Origin: CAVRRZ01 sp963723745
Lineage (GTDB): Bacteria; Actinomycetota; Actinomycetes; Mycobacteriales; Geodermatophilaceae
DNA length: 64,000 bases
Direction of reading: 5' to 3'
Assembly (NCBI GenBank): GCA_963723745.1
Contig: CAVRRZ010000005.1
Location: 1,364,001-1,428,000 of the forward strand
Part shown: positions 1-11,039 of the stretch, one piece after another
Layout: each line of letters opens with the position of its first letter
Position numbering within the stretch: the first letter of the stretch is position 1
Notes under the pieces: model-generated
Database searches by the model: none
What the model saw: only the letters and a program-made list of their open reading frames with translations
What the model was told of the DNA's origin: nothing
Program-made: the position numbers and the translations under genes

Positions 1-866
1 ACGCGGTCGATCGTCCCGTAGAGCTCGGCGTGGGTGTTCGGGATCGAGAGTACAGCAGCGCCGGCACCGCGCCGGCCGACGTCGACCAGCAGCACCGCGG
101 CGCGCTCCCCGGTCGCCTCGTAGCCGGGCACGTCCCAGGACAGCTGGAACTCGAACAGGTGCGCGTCGTGCCCGTCGACGGTGAGCGCCTCGTCCCGCAG
201 CACCCGCTGCTCGTTGGGGCTCGGGTAGTAGTTGGCCCGCTCGCTCGTCGCGATCGCCAGGGTCGTGCTGCGCAGGCTCGCCGGGCCGGTCCAACCGAAG
301 CCGTCGGCGATCGGTCCGGAGGTGCACTCGGCCAGGTAGACACCGCCGGACGGCGGGTCCTCCTGGGTGACGAAGTACTGCCCGGCGGTCGACGTCGTCT
401 CGGCCTTCTGCGAGAGGTCGTACTCGAACCATCCGTTGCCGAGGTAGCGGGTAGGAGATGCCGGCGGCCTCGTCGACGACCGGACCGTGCCGGGCGGGAA
501 CTCCGGCGGGTCCGGCGGCGCGGGCAGGGAGAACGTCGGGACCGATGGGCCGGCAGCCGGGGTCGGGTCGCGGTCACCCGACGTCCCGACGAGGACGGCG
601 GTGACCACGACGACGGCGAGGACGAGCAGCGTCAGCCCGACGACCCACGGCGTCCGGCTGGGCGGGGCGTTCTCGCCCGGCGCCGGCCCGGCCGGGACCC
701 GGTCGGCGATCGGTGGCCGGCTGCCGGGCATGGTGCCGACGGCGACACCCGGGCCGGCCGGCGTGGTGACCTCGGACCACGTCTCGCCGCTCCACCAGCG
801 GACCATGCCCGGGGCGCCGTCGGGGTCCGGGTACCAGCCGGGCGGCGCCGGGACCTGCTCGTTCAC
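1..866 (-). CDS. DUF2510-domain single-pass membrane protein, 3' end outside window
   Basis: Unknown function. The gene runs off the left edge, so the C-terminus is missing. The N-terminus reads PPGWYPDPDGAPGMVRWW, the DUF2510 signature of Trp/Pro-rich motifs common at the start of actinobacterial membrane proteins. A Pro-rich linker follows, then one transmembrane helix (about residues 72-92, reading VVGLTLLVLAVVVTAVLVG), then a Ser/Pro-rich stretch and an extracytoplasmic domain of about 160 residues. The frame is open from the GTG at 864-866 to position 1. The start lies 4 bases after the stop of the upstream M20 peptidase gene, with no good Shine-Dalgarno of its own, so translation is probably coupled. 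Family membership is seen; orientation in the membrane is inferred. Confidence 0.75.
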   Translation of the reverse strand, partial: MNEQVPAPPGWYPDPDGAPGMVRWWSGETWSEVTTPAGPGVAVGTMPGSRPPIADRVPAGPAPGENAPPSRTPWVVGLTLLVLAVVVVTAVLVGTSGDRDPTPAAGPSVPTFSLPAPPDPPEFPPGTVRSSTRPPASPTRYLGNGWFEYDLSQKAETTSTAGQYFVTQEDPPSGGVYLAECTSGPIADGFGWTGPASLRSTTLAIATSERANYYPSPNEQRVLRDEALTVDGHDAHLFEFQLSWDVPGYEATGERAAVLLVDVGRRGAGAAVLSIPNTHAELYGTIDR

Positions 867-870
867 GACG

Positions 871-2297
871 TCACGACAGGGATCTGCGGGCCGCTGCCAG
901 CTCGCTCCAGAGGTGTGCCGCGGCCTCCGCGCAGCGGTGCAGCATGGGCAGCAGCACCCGCTCGTTCGGCGAGTGGATGCGGTCGGTGGGCAGCCCGGCC
1001 CCGAGGAACAGCAGCGGCGCGCCCAGGTGCTCGACGAGGTCGGCCTCCGGGCCACTGCCTCCCTCGCGGGTGAACAGCACGCGGTCGGGCTCGGTGTCGA
1101 AGGCCCGGGCGATCGCGCGCAGCAGCGCCGCCATGTGCCGGCGAGTCGAGGTCGCTCGCGCAGGGGGCGACGCCACCGGGCGGCGTGTGCACCTCGGCTT
1201 CGATGCCCGTCGGGCAGGTTCGACTCGACCCAGGCGCGCACCATCGGGCCGATGTCTTCGGGGCGCTGGTCGGACACGAGCCGGAAGGTCAGCTTGGCGT
1301 GCGCCTCGGCCGGGACGATCGTCTTGTGGCCGGGCCCGGTGTAGCCGCCCCACATGCCGTTGACCTCGGCGGTCGGCCGTGCGCCGATGCGCTCGAGGGT
1401 GCTGAAACCCTCCTCCCCGCACGGTCGCCCGGGAGGCCGCCGGGCCGGCGAGCCACTCCTGCTCGTCGAACGGCACCCGGCTCATCAGCTCGCGCTCGCG
1501 ATCGCCGAGCGGCCGCACCTTGTCGTAGAAGCCGGGCAGGGTGACCCGGCCGTCGGCGTCGTGCAGGCTCGCCAGCAGGCCGGCCAGGGCGTGCAGCGGG
1601 TTCGGGACGGCGCCGCCGAAGGAGCCCGAGTGCAGGTCGACGGCGGGCCCGCGCAGCGTGATCTCGGCGTCGGCCAGGCCGCGCATGGCGACCACGGCGC
1701 TCGGGACGTCGGGAGCGGCCATGCCGGTGTCGCTGACCACGACACGTCGCAGGCCAGCCGGTTCTTCTGCTGCTCGAGGAGGGCGGCGAAGTGCGGCGAC
1801 CCGGACTCCTCCTCGCCCTCGATCAGGAGCTTCACGGTGACCGCCGGGGTGTCGCGGCCGGTCGCGGCGAGGTGCGCCCGCATACCGAGCAGGTGGAAGG
1901 CGACGTTGCCCTTGTCGTCGATCGCGCCGCGGGCGTGCAGCTCCGGGCCCTGGTCGGGTCCTCGACGCGGGTGGGCTCGAACGGCGGGTGCACCCACAGC
2001 TCGAGCGGGTCGACCGGCTGCACGTCGTGGTGCCCGTACACGAGCGCAGTCGGCGCGGCCGGGTCGTCGCTGGGCCACTCGGCGAACACCGCGGGCGCCC
2101 CGGCGGTCGGCCAGATCTCGACGGTCGGGAAGCCGGTGCGGCGCAGCGCCTCGGCCAGCCAGGCGGCGCTGGCCTCGACGTCCGTCGGCGTGCGCCGGGT
2201 CGGCGGAGATCGACGGGATCCGCAGCCAGGCGTCGAGGTCGGCGTGCAGGTCGTCGAGGTGGGCGGTGACGTACTCGCGCTCGGGACTGCTGGTCAC
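871..2297 (-). CDS. M20-family metallodipeptidase (frame interrupted)
   Basis: Cytoplasmic zinc dipeptidase of the M20/M25/M40 family, cleaving short peptides. GTG at 2295-2297 begins VTSSPEREYVTAHLDDLHA. Assembled across frames, the family motifs appear in order: YGHHDVQP (metal His and Asp), GAIDDKGN (bridging Asp), EGEEESGS (catalytic and metal Glu), SDTGM, and a C-terminal RIHSPNE His. Total length near 475 residues is normal for the family. The frame changes at about 2195 (one extra G), 1960 and 1745 (one base missing each), and again near 1430, 1200 and 1130, ending LAAARRSLS. Because every catalytic motif survives, sequence error is likelier than decay, but a pseudogene is not excluded. 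Divergent from the hydrolase at 2356; the DUF2510 gene follows 4 bases downstream. Confidence 0.8.
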
Positions 2298-2355
2298 GGT
2301 CGCCGACCGTAGCGCCGCCCGGTCGACGGGCGGTCGCCCGGCTAGCGTTCGGCAC

Positions 2356-3209
2356 ATGTCCTCGGAGCTGCTGCGAGTCGACGTCGGTGATCTGACCTTC
2401 GACGTCCGGGCGACGGGTCCCGACGACGGCCGGCCGGTGCTGCTGCTGCACGGCTTTCCGCAGACCTCGTTGTCGTGGGCCGCGGTCACACCGCTGCTGG
2501 CCGAGGCGGGACTGCGGATGCTACGCGCCCGACCAGCTCGGCTACTCCCCCGGCGCGCGCCCACCGGACGTCGGCGCCTACGCCCTGCAGAACGCTGGCG
2601 CAGGTGACCGCGGACCTCATGACGGCGCTCGACGTGCCGGTGGCCGACGTGGTCGGGCCACGACTGGGGCGCCAACGTCGGCGTGGGCGCTGGCGGCGTG
2701 GCACGTCGACCGCGTGCGCTCGCTGACAGCGGTGTCGGTGCCGCACCCGGCGGCGTTCACGGCCGCGTACCGGGCGGATCCGGAGCAGACGGGAGCGCTC
2801 GGCCTACATCCGGCTGTTCCGGCAGGCGGGCAGGGCCGAGGAGGTGCTGCTCGCCGACGGCGCGCGGCGGCTGCGCCGGCTGCTGCTCGGCCCGGACGGC
2901 GGCACGGGCGTGTCCGCCGAGGCGGTCGACGAGTACGTGGCCGTGCTCTCGGCGCCCGGGGCGCTGACCGCCGCGCTGAACTGGTACCGCGCGATGAGCT
3001 CGGACGACCGGGTCGACCCGGTCGAGGTGCCGACGACCTACGTGTGGAGCAGCAACGACATCGCCATCGGCCGGACCGCCGCCGAGGCCTGCGTCGCCCA
3101 CGCGCGTGGCGACTTCCGCTTCGTGGAGCTCCCCGGATCTCATTGGATCCCCGAGGAGGCGCCGGCAGAGCTGGCAGCCACGATCCTCGAGCGCATCTCG
3201 TCCAGCTGA
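2356..3209 (+). CDS. alpha/beta-fold hydrolase, epoxide hydrolase/dehalogenase-like (frame interrupted)
   Basis: Predicted alpha/beta hydrolase of about 284 residues. ATG at 2356 gives MSSELLRVDVGDLTFDVRAT, then the oxyanion-hole segment LLLHGFPQTSLSW. After a frame change near 2518 come YAPDQLGYSPGARPP and, across two extra G bases at about 2656 and 2678, GHDWGANVAWALAAWHVDRV. The nucleophile is therefore Asp in GHDWG rather than Ser in GxSxG, as in epoxide hydrolases and haloalkane dehalogenases. The C-terminus holds the acid (VWSSNDIAIG) and the catalytic His (LPGSHWIPEEAP). Substrate unknown. At least three indels interrupt the frame while all motifs survive. It is transcribed divergently from the M20 gene across 58 bases. 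Confidence 0.78.
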
Positions 3210-3240
3210 CGAGCCAGCGCCTGACGCCCGGCTCGCCTGG

Positions 3241-3306
3241 TCCCGCCCCGCCCCGCCCCGCGCTGCCTTGCCCCGCCCCGCGCTGCCATGCCCTACCCCG
3301 CCCTGG
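3241..3306. repeat. C-rich imperfect tandem repeat between convergent genes
   Basis: Repeated CCCCGCCCCGCGCTGCC units with single-base variations fill the gap between two converging genes. On the minus strand this reads as at least four GGGG runs with one-base spacers, compatible with a G-quadruplex. No inverted repeat typical of a hairpin terminator was seen here, so it might act as a transcription roadblock or be simple low-complexity sequence. Confidence 0.6.
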
Positions 3307-3392
3307 CCTCTCGCCCCCGGCTTGCCCAGTACGTCGCCAGGTGGGGGAAATGGCACACATGCCAGCCACCGGGCCTGCGGTCACGGCTGCGC

Positions 3393-3794
3393 TCAGGATG
3401 AGGCGGCGACCAACTCGATCTCGAACCCTCCGCCGTTGGCCAGGTAGGCGGCGTAGTGCTCTGGTCCGCCCGCGTGAGGATGGCGATCGGCGAACAGCAG
3501 CTCCCAGCCGTGCTCGATCGCCTGGGTGGTCAGCTCGTCCACGTCGCGCTCGCTCCCGGCGTGGAAGGCCAGATGGTTCAGGCCGGGTCGCTGTCGTTCG
3601 TGCACGCCCTCGAGCACGTCAGGACCGCTCTCCAACACGATGTAGGCATCCCCCAGGCGCCAGGAGCGCCCCACGGACCACGTGTCAGCGAGCCGGTAGC
3701 CGAGCGCGTGCAACAGCCAGCCCAGCGAGGCGTCAGCGGCGTCGATGTCGCTGACCCACAACTCGAGATGGTGAATGGCTCCGCGGCTGCCCAT
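3393..3794 (-). CDS. VOC-family (glyoxalase/dioxygenase fold) protein
   Basis: Intact 133-residue protein with one vicinal-oxygen-chelate unit pair. It starts MGSRGAIHHLELWVSDID, carrying the first metal-type His (HHLELWV) and the beta-alpha-beta pattern of glyoxalase I, bleomycin-resistance and dioxygenase relatives. Later segments RPGLNHLAFHAG and FEIELVAASS provide the expected second His and the terminal Glu. Length is normal for a small VOC protein. The substrate cannot be told from sequence; detoxification of an aldehyde or antibiotic, or a small dioxygenase role, are all possible. The gene is convergent with the hydrolase at 2356-3209. The ATG at 3792-3794 is chosen because the family alignment begins there; a longer upstream reading lacks family resemblance. 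Confidence 0.78.
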   Translation of the reverse strand: MGSRGAIHHLELWVSDIDAADASLGWLLHALGYRLADTWSVGRSWRLGDAYIVLESGPDVLEGVHERQRPGLNHLAFHAGSERDVDELTTQAIEHGWELLFADRHPHAGGPEHYAAYLANGGGFEIELVAASS

Positions 3795-4368
3795 GCCACC
3801 GAGCGTGCCCGACCGCGTCGCCACAGAAGTCGGCCGGTGCACCTGGCGCCGCGCCGGCCGCCTTCTTCCGGTTGACCCCGTAGTTGCTGTTCCCGCCGAA
3901 ATGTCGGACCCCTCCGGTGTACTCGTACACGTGTTCGGAGGGGATGCGGTCGGGGTCGGGCTGACGGTGCACCAGCTCGACGACCAGCCCGCGCCTGCCG
4001 GCGGCTGGCCGTCGCCCTTCTGATCCCGCACCTGGAGGCGCTGGCCAGCGCGAGCTTCGAGCGGCGACTCGGTCCGGAGCCCGGTCGGCTCCGCATGATC
4101 GTCGGGAGCGGCGTTTGCTTCTCGCCTCATCAGCGGTGTCCCGGTCGCGCCTCAGGGCCCATTCACGTCGCGCCTCAGGAGCGGGGTGCACGTTGCGCGG
4201 GGTGACATCGGCCAGCGCCCGCCGTGCAAGCGGCCCGCCGGCCCCTGACGACCGCTGCCCAGCCCGGAGGGCCGGCCGTCCGCGCTCTGCTCGGACGACG
4301 ACCCGCGAGGGAGTGCCGGGCCATGGCCGCCAAACCGATGCCCGGCCCTGACCGACCGACAGGTTGGG
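3795..4368. other. 574-bp stretch without a supportable gene; possible gene remnant
   Basis: No complete gene is recognised. On the minus strand around 3870-4000 one frame reads protein-like sequence (LVVELVHRQPDPDRIPSEHV, then VYEYTGGVRHFGGNSNYG) with balanced residue use, but upstream it dissolves into Arg/Ser-rich low-quality coding sequence with no credible start. It may be the tail of a decayed or indel-broken gene. The stretch also contains a twice-repeated GTCGCGCCTCAGG near 4143-4184. The promoter of the VOC gene should lie next to 3794. Confidence 0.4.
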
Positions 4369-7300
4369 TCAGGCCTCGCCGGTGACCAGTGCGAGGAGGC
4401 CGGCCTCGTCGAGCAGGTCGACGGGGCGCAGGGTGACGCCGGCCGCGACGTGGTGGAAGCCTGCGCTGACCCGCTCGACCGGCACGCCGGTCAGCCGCGA
4501 CCAGCCGAGCCGGTACGCGGCCAGCTGGACGCCGACGGCGGCCAGCTCTGCACCGGAGGGCGGCGGTCCGGTCTTCCAGTCGATGACCTCGTAGCCGCCG
4601 TCGGCATCGGCGAACACGGCGTCGATCCGCCCGCGCAGCGTCAGCGGGCCGAGCGGGGTCTCGAACGGCACCTCGACCTCGATCGGCTGCCGCTCGGCCC
4701 ACTCGCTGGCGAGGAACGCCGCCTGCAGTTCGGCCAGCACGCCGTCGGGCGCGGCCAGCTCGTCGCCCGAGCCGGGCAGCTCGTCGAGGTCGAGCAGGCG
4801 GGCGGCGCCGAACCGCTCCTCCAGCCAGGCGTGGAAGGCCGTGCCGCGGCGGGCCTGCGGTGCGGGCGCGGCCGGCATCGGCCGGCGCAGCCGGCGGGCC
4901 AGCTCGGCCGGGTCGCGCCGCAGGGCGACCAGCGCGGAGACCGACAGGTGCGAGGGCAGCGGGACGTCGACGGTCGGGCCGGACGTGCCGGGCTCGCTCG
5001 CGCAGCAGCAGGTCGGCGTCGCGCACCCACGGCTGCGACCGTGGGGTCGGCCTCGCCCAGCAACCTCTCGGTGTCGAGCGGGTGCGCAGCGGCGGACCCT
5101 CGACCAGCTCGGCGGCAGCGGCGAGCGCTCGACGTCGGCCGGAGGACAGGGGGTCGGCCGGCCACACCCCGACCGGCCACTCCTCCAGCGCCGGGTTGGT
5201 GGCGTCGTCGTCCGGACGCAGGCGCCCAGTGCACGACCGTCGCCCGCGCCGGCCTCGCACGCCGCCCTGGCGGTGCTCGAGCAGCGACGGACGGGCCGCA
5301 CACCTTCTTGCCGTCGCGCCACCAGCTGCCGGAGCAGAGCAGCAGGTGCTGGGCGCGGGTGACCGCGACGTAGCCGAGCCGGATCTCCTCGTCGAGGCCG
5401 AAGTCCTTCCACGCCTGGACGTACTCCTCGCAGCGCCTGCTCCACCGCGGCCTGGTCACCGGACCCGGGCACCGGCAAGCGGCAGGCCGGGCAGCTCCCC
5501 GCGGTCGGTGAGCCGCAGCTCGGCCGGCACCGCGCCCGGGTCGCGTGATCCAGGAGTCGCTGGTGTCGGTCTTGGAGGGGAACTGGCCGATCGGTCATGC
5601 CCGGGCACGGCGACGACGTCCCACTCGAGGCCCTTGGCGGAGTGCCCGGTGAGCAGCTGGACCGCCTCGGGGTTGACCGCCACCTCCCCGGGTTCGAGGC
5701 CGCGCTCGCGCTCCTCGGCGTCGCGCAGGTAGCCGAGGAACGCCGGCAGCGACGGGCAGCTCGGCCAGCTCGGTGAACTCTGCGGCGACCGCCGTGCAGC
5801 GCGTCGAGGTGGGCGCGGGCCCCGGCGGGGCTCACCTCCGGGGCGCTGGCGAGCTCGGTCTCCAGGCCCAGGGTGCGGGCGACCTCGTCGACGAGGTCGG
5901 GCAGGGACTCGCCCAGCCGGCTGCGCAGGTGGGCGAGCTCGGCACCGAGCCGGCGCAGCCGGCGGTAGCCGGCCGGTGAGTAGGCGGCACGGCCGCCGAG
6001 GTCGTCGAGCGCCTCGACGATGCTGCCGCGCTCGCCCGGATCGGTGACCGTCTGCCCGCCGGCGTCTCCGCCCTCCGGTCGGGGACGCCGGCCGGCGGGA
6101 GTGCACCAGGGCGCGGGCCCGCGCCTCGAGCGCGGCGAGGTCGCGCGGACCGATCCGCCAGCGGGCGCCGGTGAGCAGCCGCCCGAGGGCGTCGCCCGCC
6201 GTCGGGGTCGACGAGCACGGTGAGCGTGGCGACGACGTCGGAGACCTCGGGCATGCTCGAGCAGGCCGCCCAGGCCGACGACCTCGACCGGCACGTCGCG
6301 GGCCCGCAGGGCGGCGCGATGCCGTGGCAGCTGCTTGCGGGCGCGGGCCAGCACGGCGATCGTCGGACGGCGGCCGGCCTCGGCTGGCCGGGCGGCGTCG
6401 GTGCCGTGCCAGCAGGCGGCCAGCCGGTCGGCCAGCGCCTCGGTCTCGTCGGCGACGGTCTCGTAAAGGCCGACGGTGACCGCGCCCCGGCCCGCGCCCG
6501 GTGCCGGCGCCAGGTCGGGCAGGGCTGCTCGGGCGGGCGGGCAGCATCGCCGAGACGGCGTTGGCGACCGCGAGGACCGCGCCGTCGTTGCGCCAGCTCG
6601 TGGCCAGCGTCAGCCGCTCGGCCCGACGTCCGGAGCGGCCGGGGAACGTGCGGGCGAAGCGCTCGATGGTGCCGGCCGAGGCACCTCGCCAGCCGTAGAT
6701 GGACTGGCGGGGGTCGCCGACGGCGAGCACGGGGTGCCCGGTCTCGCCGCCGAACAGCGCCTCGAGCATGCGCAGCTGGCCCACGCTGGTGTCCTGGTAC
6801 TCGTCGAGCAGCACGACCTGCCAGCGGGCCCGCTCCCGGCGGCCGACCTCGGGCGCCGCCACCGGCCAGATCGTGCGGCGTAGGCCACCTGGTCGGCGTA
6901 GTCGATCGCCCCGGCCGCGCGCTTGCGCGCCTCGAAGGCCTCGACCAGCGGCAGCAGCGCCGACGCGGGCCCGCTGCCGGCTCGAGCATCTTCTGCGACC
7001 GTCGCGGTAGAGGCCCTTCTTGCGCGCGGCGTCGGGATAGGTGCGCGATCTGCGCGTTCCCAGCGCGCGGTCCAGTCGCGCAGTCGGTCGGCGCTGACGT
7101 CGTGCTCGCCGAGCTCGGCGGCCAACGTCAGGACGTCCTCGATCGTGGTGGCAGCGTCAGCGGGACGTCGCTCATGTCGCCGGTCCACGACGTGACCGAC
7201 GGCTGGCGGCCTGCCCCCAGCACATCGCCGGGCCGAGCACGCCCGCACCGGGCTCGACGCCGATCCGCAGGCCGTGCTCGGCGACCAGCGCCGCGGCGTA

Positions 7301-7744
7301 GCCGTGGTAGGTCGCGACGGTCGGAGTGGGCGATCGACAGCCGTTCGGCGAGCTCCGGTTCGGTGTCAGGGTGCCGGGCGAGCGCTCCGAGCCGCAGCCG
7401 CACCCGCTCGGTCAGCTCGCTGGCCGCCTTGCGGGTGAACGTCAGCCCGAGGATCGCCTCCGGGCTCGACGATCCGGTTGGCCACCAGCCAGGCGACTCG
7501 GGCGGCCATGGTCTCGGTCTTGCCGGAGCCGGCGCCGGCGACGACCACGAGCGGCCGGTCGGCCGGCGCGGACGACGACGCGGGCCTGCTCGTCCGAGGG
7601 CGCGTAGGACAGCCCGCAGCGGTCGGCGACCTCGGCGGGGTCGAGGCGCCGCCGGGGCCGCTCGGCCGGCGGCGGGCTCGGCACACCCGGGATCTCGAAG
7701 GTCAGCTGGCCGGCGTCGACGGACCCCCCTGCCCGCGGCGTCAC
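4369..7744 (-). CDS. adnB: AdnB subunit of the AdnAB helicase-nuclease (frame interrupted)
   Basis: UvrD-like SF1A motor fused to a RecB-type PD-(D/E)XK nuclease; with AdnA it resects double-strand breaks in actinobacteria. Across frames the motifs are in order: SYAPSDEQARVV (Q motif), VVAGAGSGKTETM (Walker A, about 7560-7510), LTFTRKAASELTERV (Ia), LLDEYQDTSVGQLRMLEALF (motif II, about 6830-6770), GDPRQSIYGWRGA (III), LLTGHSAKGLEWDVVAVPG (V), GYVAVTRAQHLLL (VI). The C-terminal nuclease has GTAFHAWLEERFG, GRIDAVFADADGGYEVIDWK and VQLAAYRLGW, so Asp, Glu-equivalent and Lys are kept. Length about 1,125 residues, as in mycobacteria. GTG at 7742-7744 overlaps the adnA stop by four bases. More than ten single-base frame changes occur, most likely sequence errors since all motifs survive. 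Confidence 0.85.
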
Positions 7745-10700
7745 CTGGTCACCTGCGCGACCCGGCTCGTGCAGCGGGCAACTGCGACGGGCAGGGCACC
7801 GCTGGCAGTAGGCGCCCGTGCGCACCTCGAACGAGCCCGCGCCCATGCCGTCGCCGACCTCGGCCAGCAGCTCTCCTGCCCAGGTCTCCGCCACCGGGAC
7901 GTCGGCGGGCAGCGGCTCCTGGTGCTGCTCCTTGGCCTTCACGCGGGTGCCGCCGACCTGCAGCAGCGCGGCCCCGCCCGGCGTCGTCCCGTGGTCGGCG
8001 AAGGCACCGGCGGCCACGGCCACCTGGTAGGCGGCGAGCTGGCCGTGCTGCTCGACGTTCCTCGACCGGGCTCTTGCCGGTCTTCAGGTCGACGACGACC
8101 AGCCGGCCCTCCGCGTCGCGCTCGAGCCGGTCGACCTGACCGCGGACCCGGGCGCCGGCCGACCACGACGTCGAAATCGACCTCGCGCCGAGCAGCTCCC
8201 GGCCGGTTCGCCTGCGTGCCAGCCGAGGAACCGGCTGAGCATGTCCTGCGCCGTCGTGCCGCTGCCGCTGGTCGGACCAGCCCGGGCCGAGGCCAGCTGG
8301 TCGAGCTCGGCGTCCAGCACCGCCGGCGCCTCGGCAGGAGGCAGCCCCTCGGCCACCTGCTGGGCGACGGCGTGCACCGCCGAGCCGACCGTGCGGGTGC
8401 TGTCGGGCGAGGCCTCGGCGCCCACCGCACCCGAGCACCCACCGCAGCGGGCAGCGCTGGAAGGTCTCGATCGCCGAGGGGCGCACGCGCACCGGCATCA
8501 GCCGGATCGACCAGCGGCGCGTCGTCCGACAGCGGCGGCAGGCCCCACCACGTGGCCGGATCGGCACCGGGCACGCCCTCGTCGGCCAGCCGTCGGAGCA
8601 GGGCCGCGGCCGCCGAACGCCGACCGGCGGGCGTGTGCGGGTCGGTGACCGCACGACGCAGCTCGGCCACCAGCGCAGGGAGGGTCAGCGACCGGGGCAG
8701 CTCGGTGAGCGGGCGACCGTCCTCGGCCGGCGGCGGCTCGACCAGGTCGAGGAATCGGGAGGCGGTGGCGCCGGCGTCCGGCGCCGTCGAGGGCGCCCTG
8801 GACGGCGGTGACGAGCAGCCGGCGGCGGGCCCGGGTGCACGCGACGTAGAACAGCCGCCGCTCCTCGGCCAGCGCCAGCGTGCGGCGGTCGACCGACGGA
8901 GCCGTCGATCCCGGCGGCTCGCTCGACGAGGATCCTCGGCGCCGAGCAGCGAGGTGCGCTCGCGCAGGTCGGGCCAGACGCCCTCCTGGACGCCCGCGAC
9001 GCAGACCAGGTCCCACTCGAGGCCCTTGGCCGCGTGCGCGGTGAGCAGCCGCACCGTCTCCCCCGCGGAGCCCGGGCGGCACCGGTGTCGCCGGGGAGCT
9101 CCTGAGCCGACAGGTGCGCGACGAACGCCGGCCACGTCGGCCGACGGCAGCCGGTCGACGAAGCCGGCGGCGGCGTCGAACAGCGAGACGACGGCGTCGA
9201 GATCGCGGTCGGCCACCGCTCCCGACGGCTCCACCCGCGGCGCTGGCGCGCGCCCACCGGCCGGCCAGGCCACTGCGCTGCCACATCGCCCACAGCACGT
9301 CCTCCGCGGTGCCGCCGGCCGACAGCGCGACGCGGCCGGCGGCCATGACGGCGGCCACCCGGAGTGCCGGCCGGGCCACGTGCTCGTGCGAGGTCGCCGA
9401 GCAGCGCCTCGTCGGCCAGCGCGAGAGCGAGGGGCTCCGCGCGGTCGGCGGGGTCGACACCCCGGCCGATCAGCGCGATCCGGACCGCCCGGCGCAGCCG
9501 GCGCAGGTCCAGCACCGTGGCCCCGCCCAGCGGGCAGGCCAGCAGCGCCTCGGCCGCCGGCTCGTCGAGCCCGTCGTTCACCGCCGTCCGGAGCCGGGCA
9601 GCACGGCGCCCAGGGCGCCGCAGGAACGGGGCCACCGCCGGCTGCCCCGCCAGGGGCAGGTCGTCGGAGGACACCGCGACCGGCACGCCGGCAGTGCGCC
9701 AGCGCTCGGCGCAAGCGGGCCCAGCGCGCCGGCGGTGCGCACGACGACGGCCATGTCCGACCACGGCAACCCGTCGAGCAGGTGGGCCCGGCGCAGCACG
9801 TCGGCGAGGTAGGCGGCCTCGATCGCTGCCGAGGAGAAGACGTGCACCTCGGCCGAACCCGGCGGGGCGGGCTCTCCAGGCGTCAGCCGGCGGTGCTCCC
9901 ACGGACCCGGCAGCCCCTCGGCCACCCGCCGGCTGACCCGCAGCAGCTCCTCGCCCGACCGCCGGCAGACGCCGAGCGACACCCGCCGGGCCGGGCGTCC
10001 GTCGGTGTGCCGGAAGCGCTCCGGGAACTCGACGATGCCGCGCGGCTCCGCGCCGCGGAAGGCGTAGATCGACTGGTCGGGATCGCCGACGGCGACGAGG
10101 TTCGCCGCCGCGACCGGCCAGCAGCTCGAGCAGCTCCACCTGCGCCGGGTCGGTGTCCTGGTACTCGTCGACGAACAGCCACCGCGCCCGCTCGCGCTCC
10201 TGGCGCGAGCAGCTCGGCGTCGCCGTCGAGCTCGGCGATCGCACCCCGGACCAGTTCGGCCGGGTCGTACCCCGAGGCGTCGCCGCGGGCGGCGGTGGAG
10301 AAGGCGGTGACCGCCTCGTACTGCTCCTGGAAGGCCGCGGCGTGCACCCAGTGCTCCTGGCCCGAGCTCGCGCCCCCAGCGCGGCCAGCTGTTCGGAGCC
10401 GACACCGCGCTCGGTGGCGCGCAGCAGCAGCTCCCGCAGCTCGGTGCGGAAGCCGGCGGTGCCGAGGGCCGGCGCCAGCTCCGCCGGCCACCGGACGGCG
10501 CCCTGCTCCTCGGCGTCGCCCCGGAGCAGCTCGGCGACCACCGCGTCCTGCTCGGCGGCGGTCAGCAGCCGCGGTGGCGGTTCGGCGCGCAGCATGCGCG
10601 GCGCGGCGGAGGACGCCGTAGGCGTAGGAGTGGAAGGTGCGGGCCAGCGGCTCGCGGATGGTTCGCCCGACGCGTGCAGTGATCCGGGCGCGCAGCTCGG

Positions 10701-10938
10701 CCGCCGCCTTGCGGCTGAACGTCAGGACGAGGATCTGCTCGGGGTCGATGCCCGCGTCGATGCGGGTGGCCACGGCCTCGACGATCGTCGTCGTCTTGCC
10801 GGTGCCCGGCCCGGCGAGCACCAGCAGCGGCCCACCCGGATGGTCGACGACGGCCTGCTGCGTGGGGTCCAGCCGTGGCGCGGGGACCGACGTCGGTGCG
10901 CTGGGCGCGACGAGCCGGTAGACCGGCGCCCGCGCCAC
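7741..10938 (-). CDS. adnA: AdnA subunit of the AdnAB helicase-nuclease (frame interrupted)
   Basis: UvrD-like motor plus nuclease, partner of AdnB. Motifs across frames: LLVLAGPGTGKTTT (Walker A), LTFSRKAAAELRARI (Ia), FVDEYQDTDPAQVELLELL (II), AVGDPDQSIYAFRGA (III), VRLLTAHAAKGLEWDLVCVA (V), FYVACTRARRRLL (VI). The nuclease region carries FQRCPLRWVL, VGSAVHAVAQQVAEG, GQVDRLERDAEGRLVVVDLK and GQLAAYQVAV, then CQRCPARRSCP near the end. That Cys pattern (one upstream, three at the C-terminus) matches the Fe-S staple of AddB-type nucleases. The start chosen is the GTG at 10936-10938, eight bases after GGAG; GTG at 10980 or 11004 are alternatives. Length about 1,066 residues fits AdnA. At least ten frame changes, read as sequence errors. 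The stop at 7741-7743 overlaps adnB. Confidence 0.85.
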
Positions 10939-11039
10939 GAGGTCGACTCCGCCGATGTCGACCGCCCCCCGTTCTGCCACGCCTCCGATGACACCACGGA
11001 CCACCGACGGATCCGGGACGGCTGGTGCAGTCGGGACGA

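Noticed and set aside
871..11012. Programmed ribosomal frameshifting in the M20 and adnAB genes
   Set aside because: Too many events per gene, both +1 and -1, no shared slippery site or stimulatory structure.
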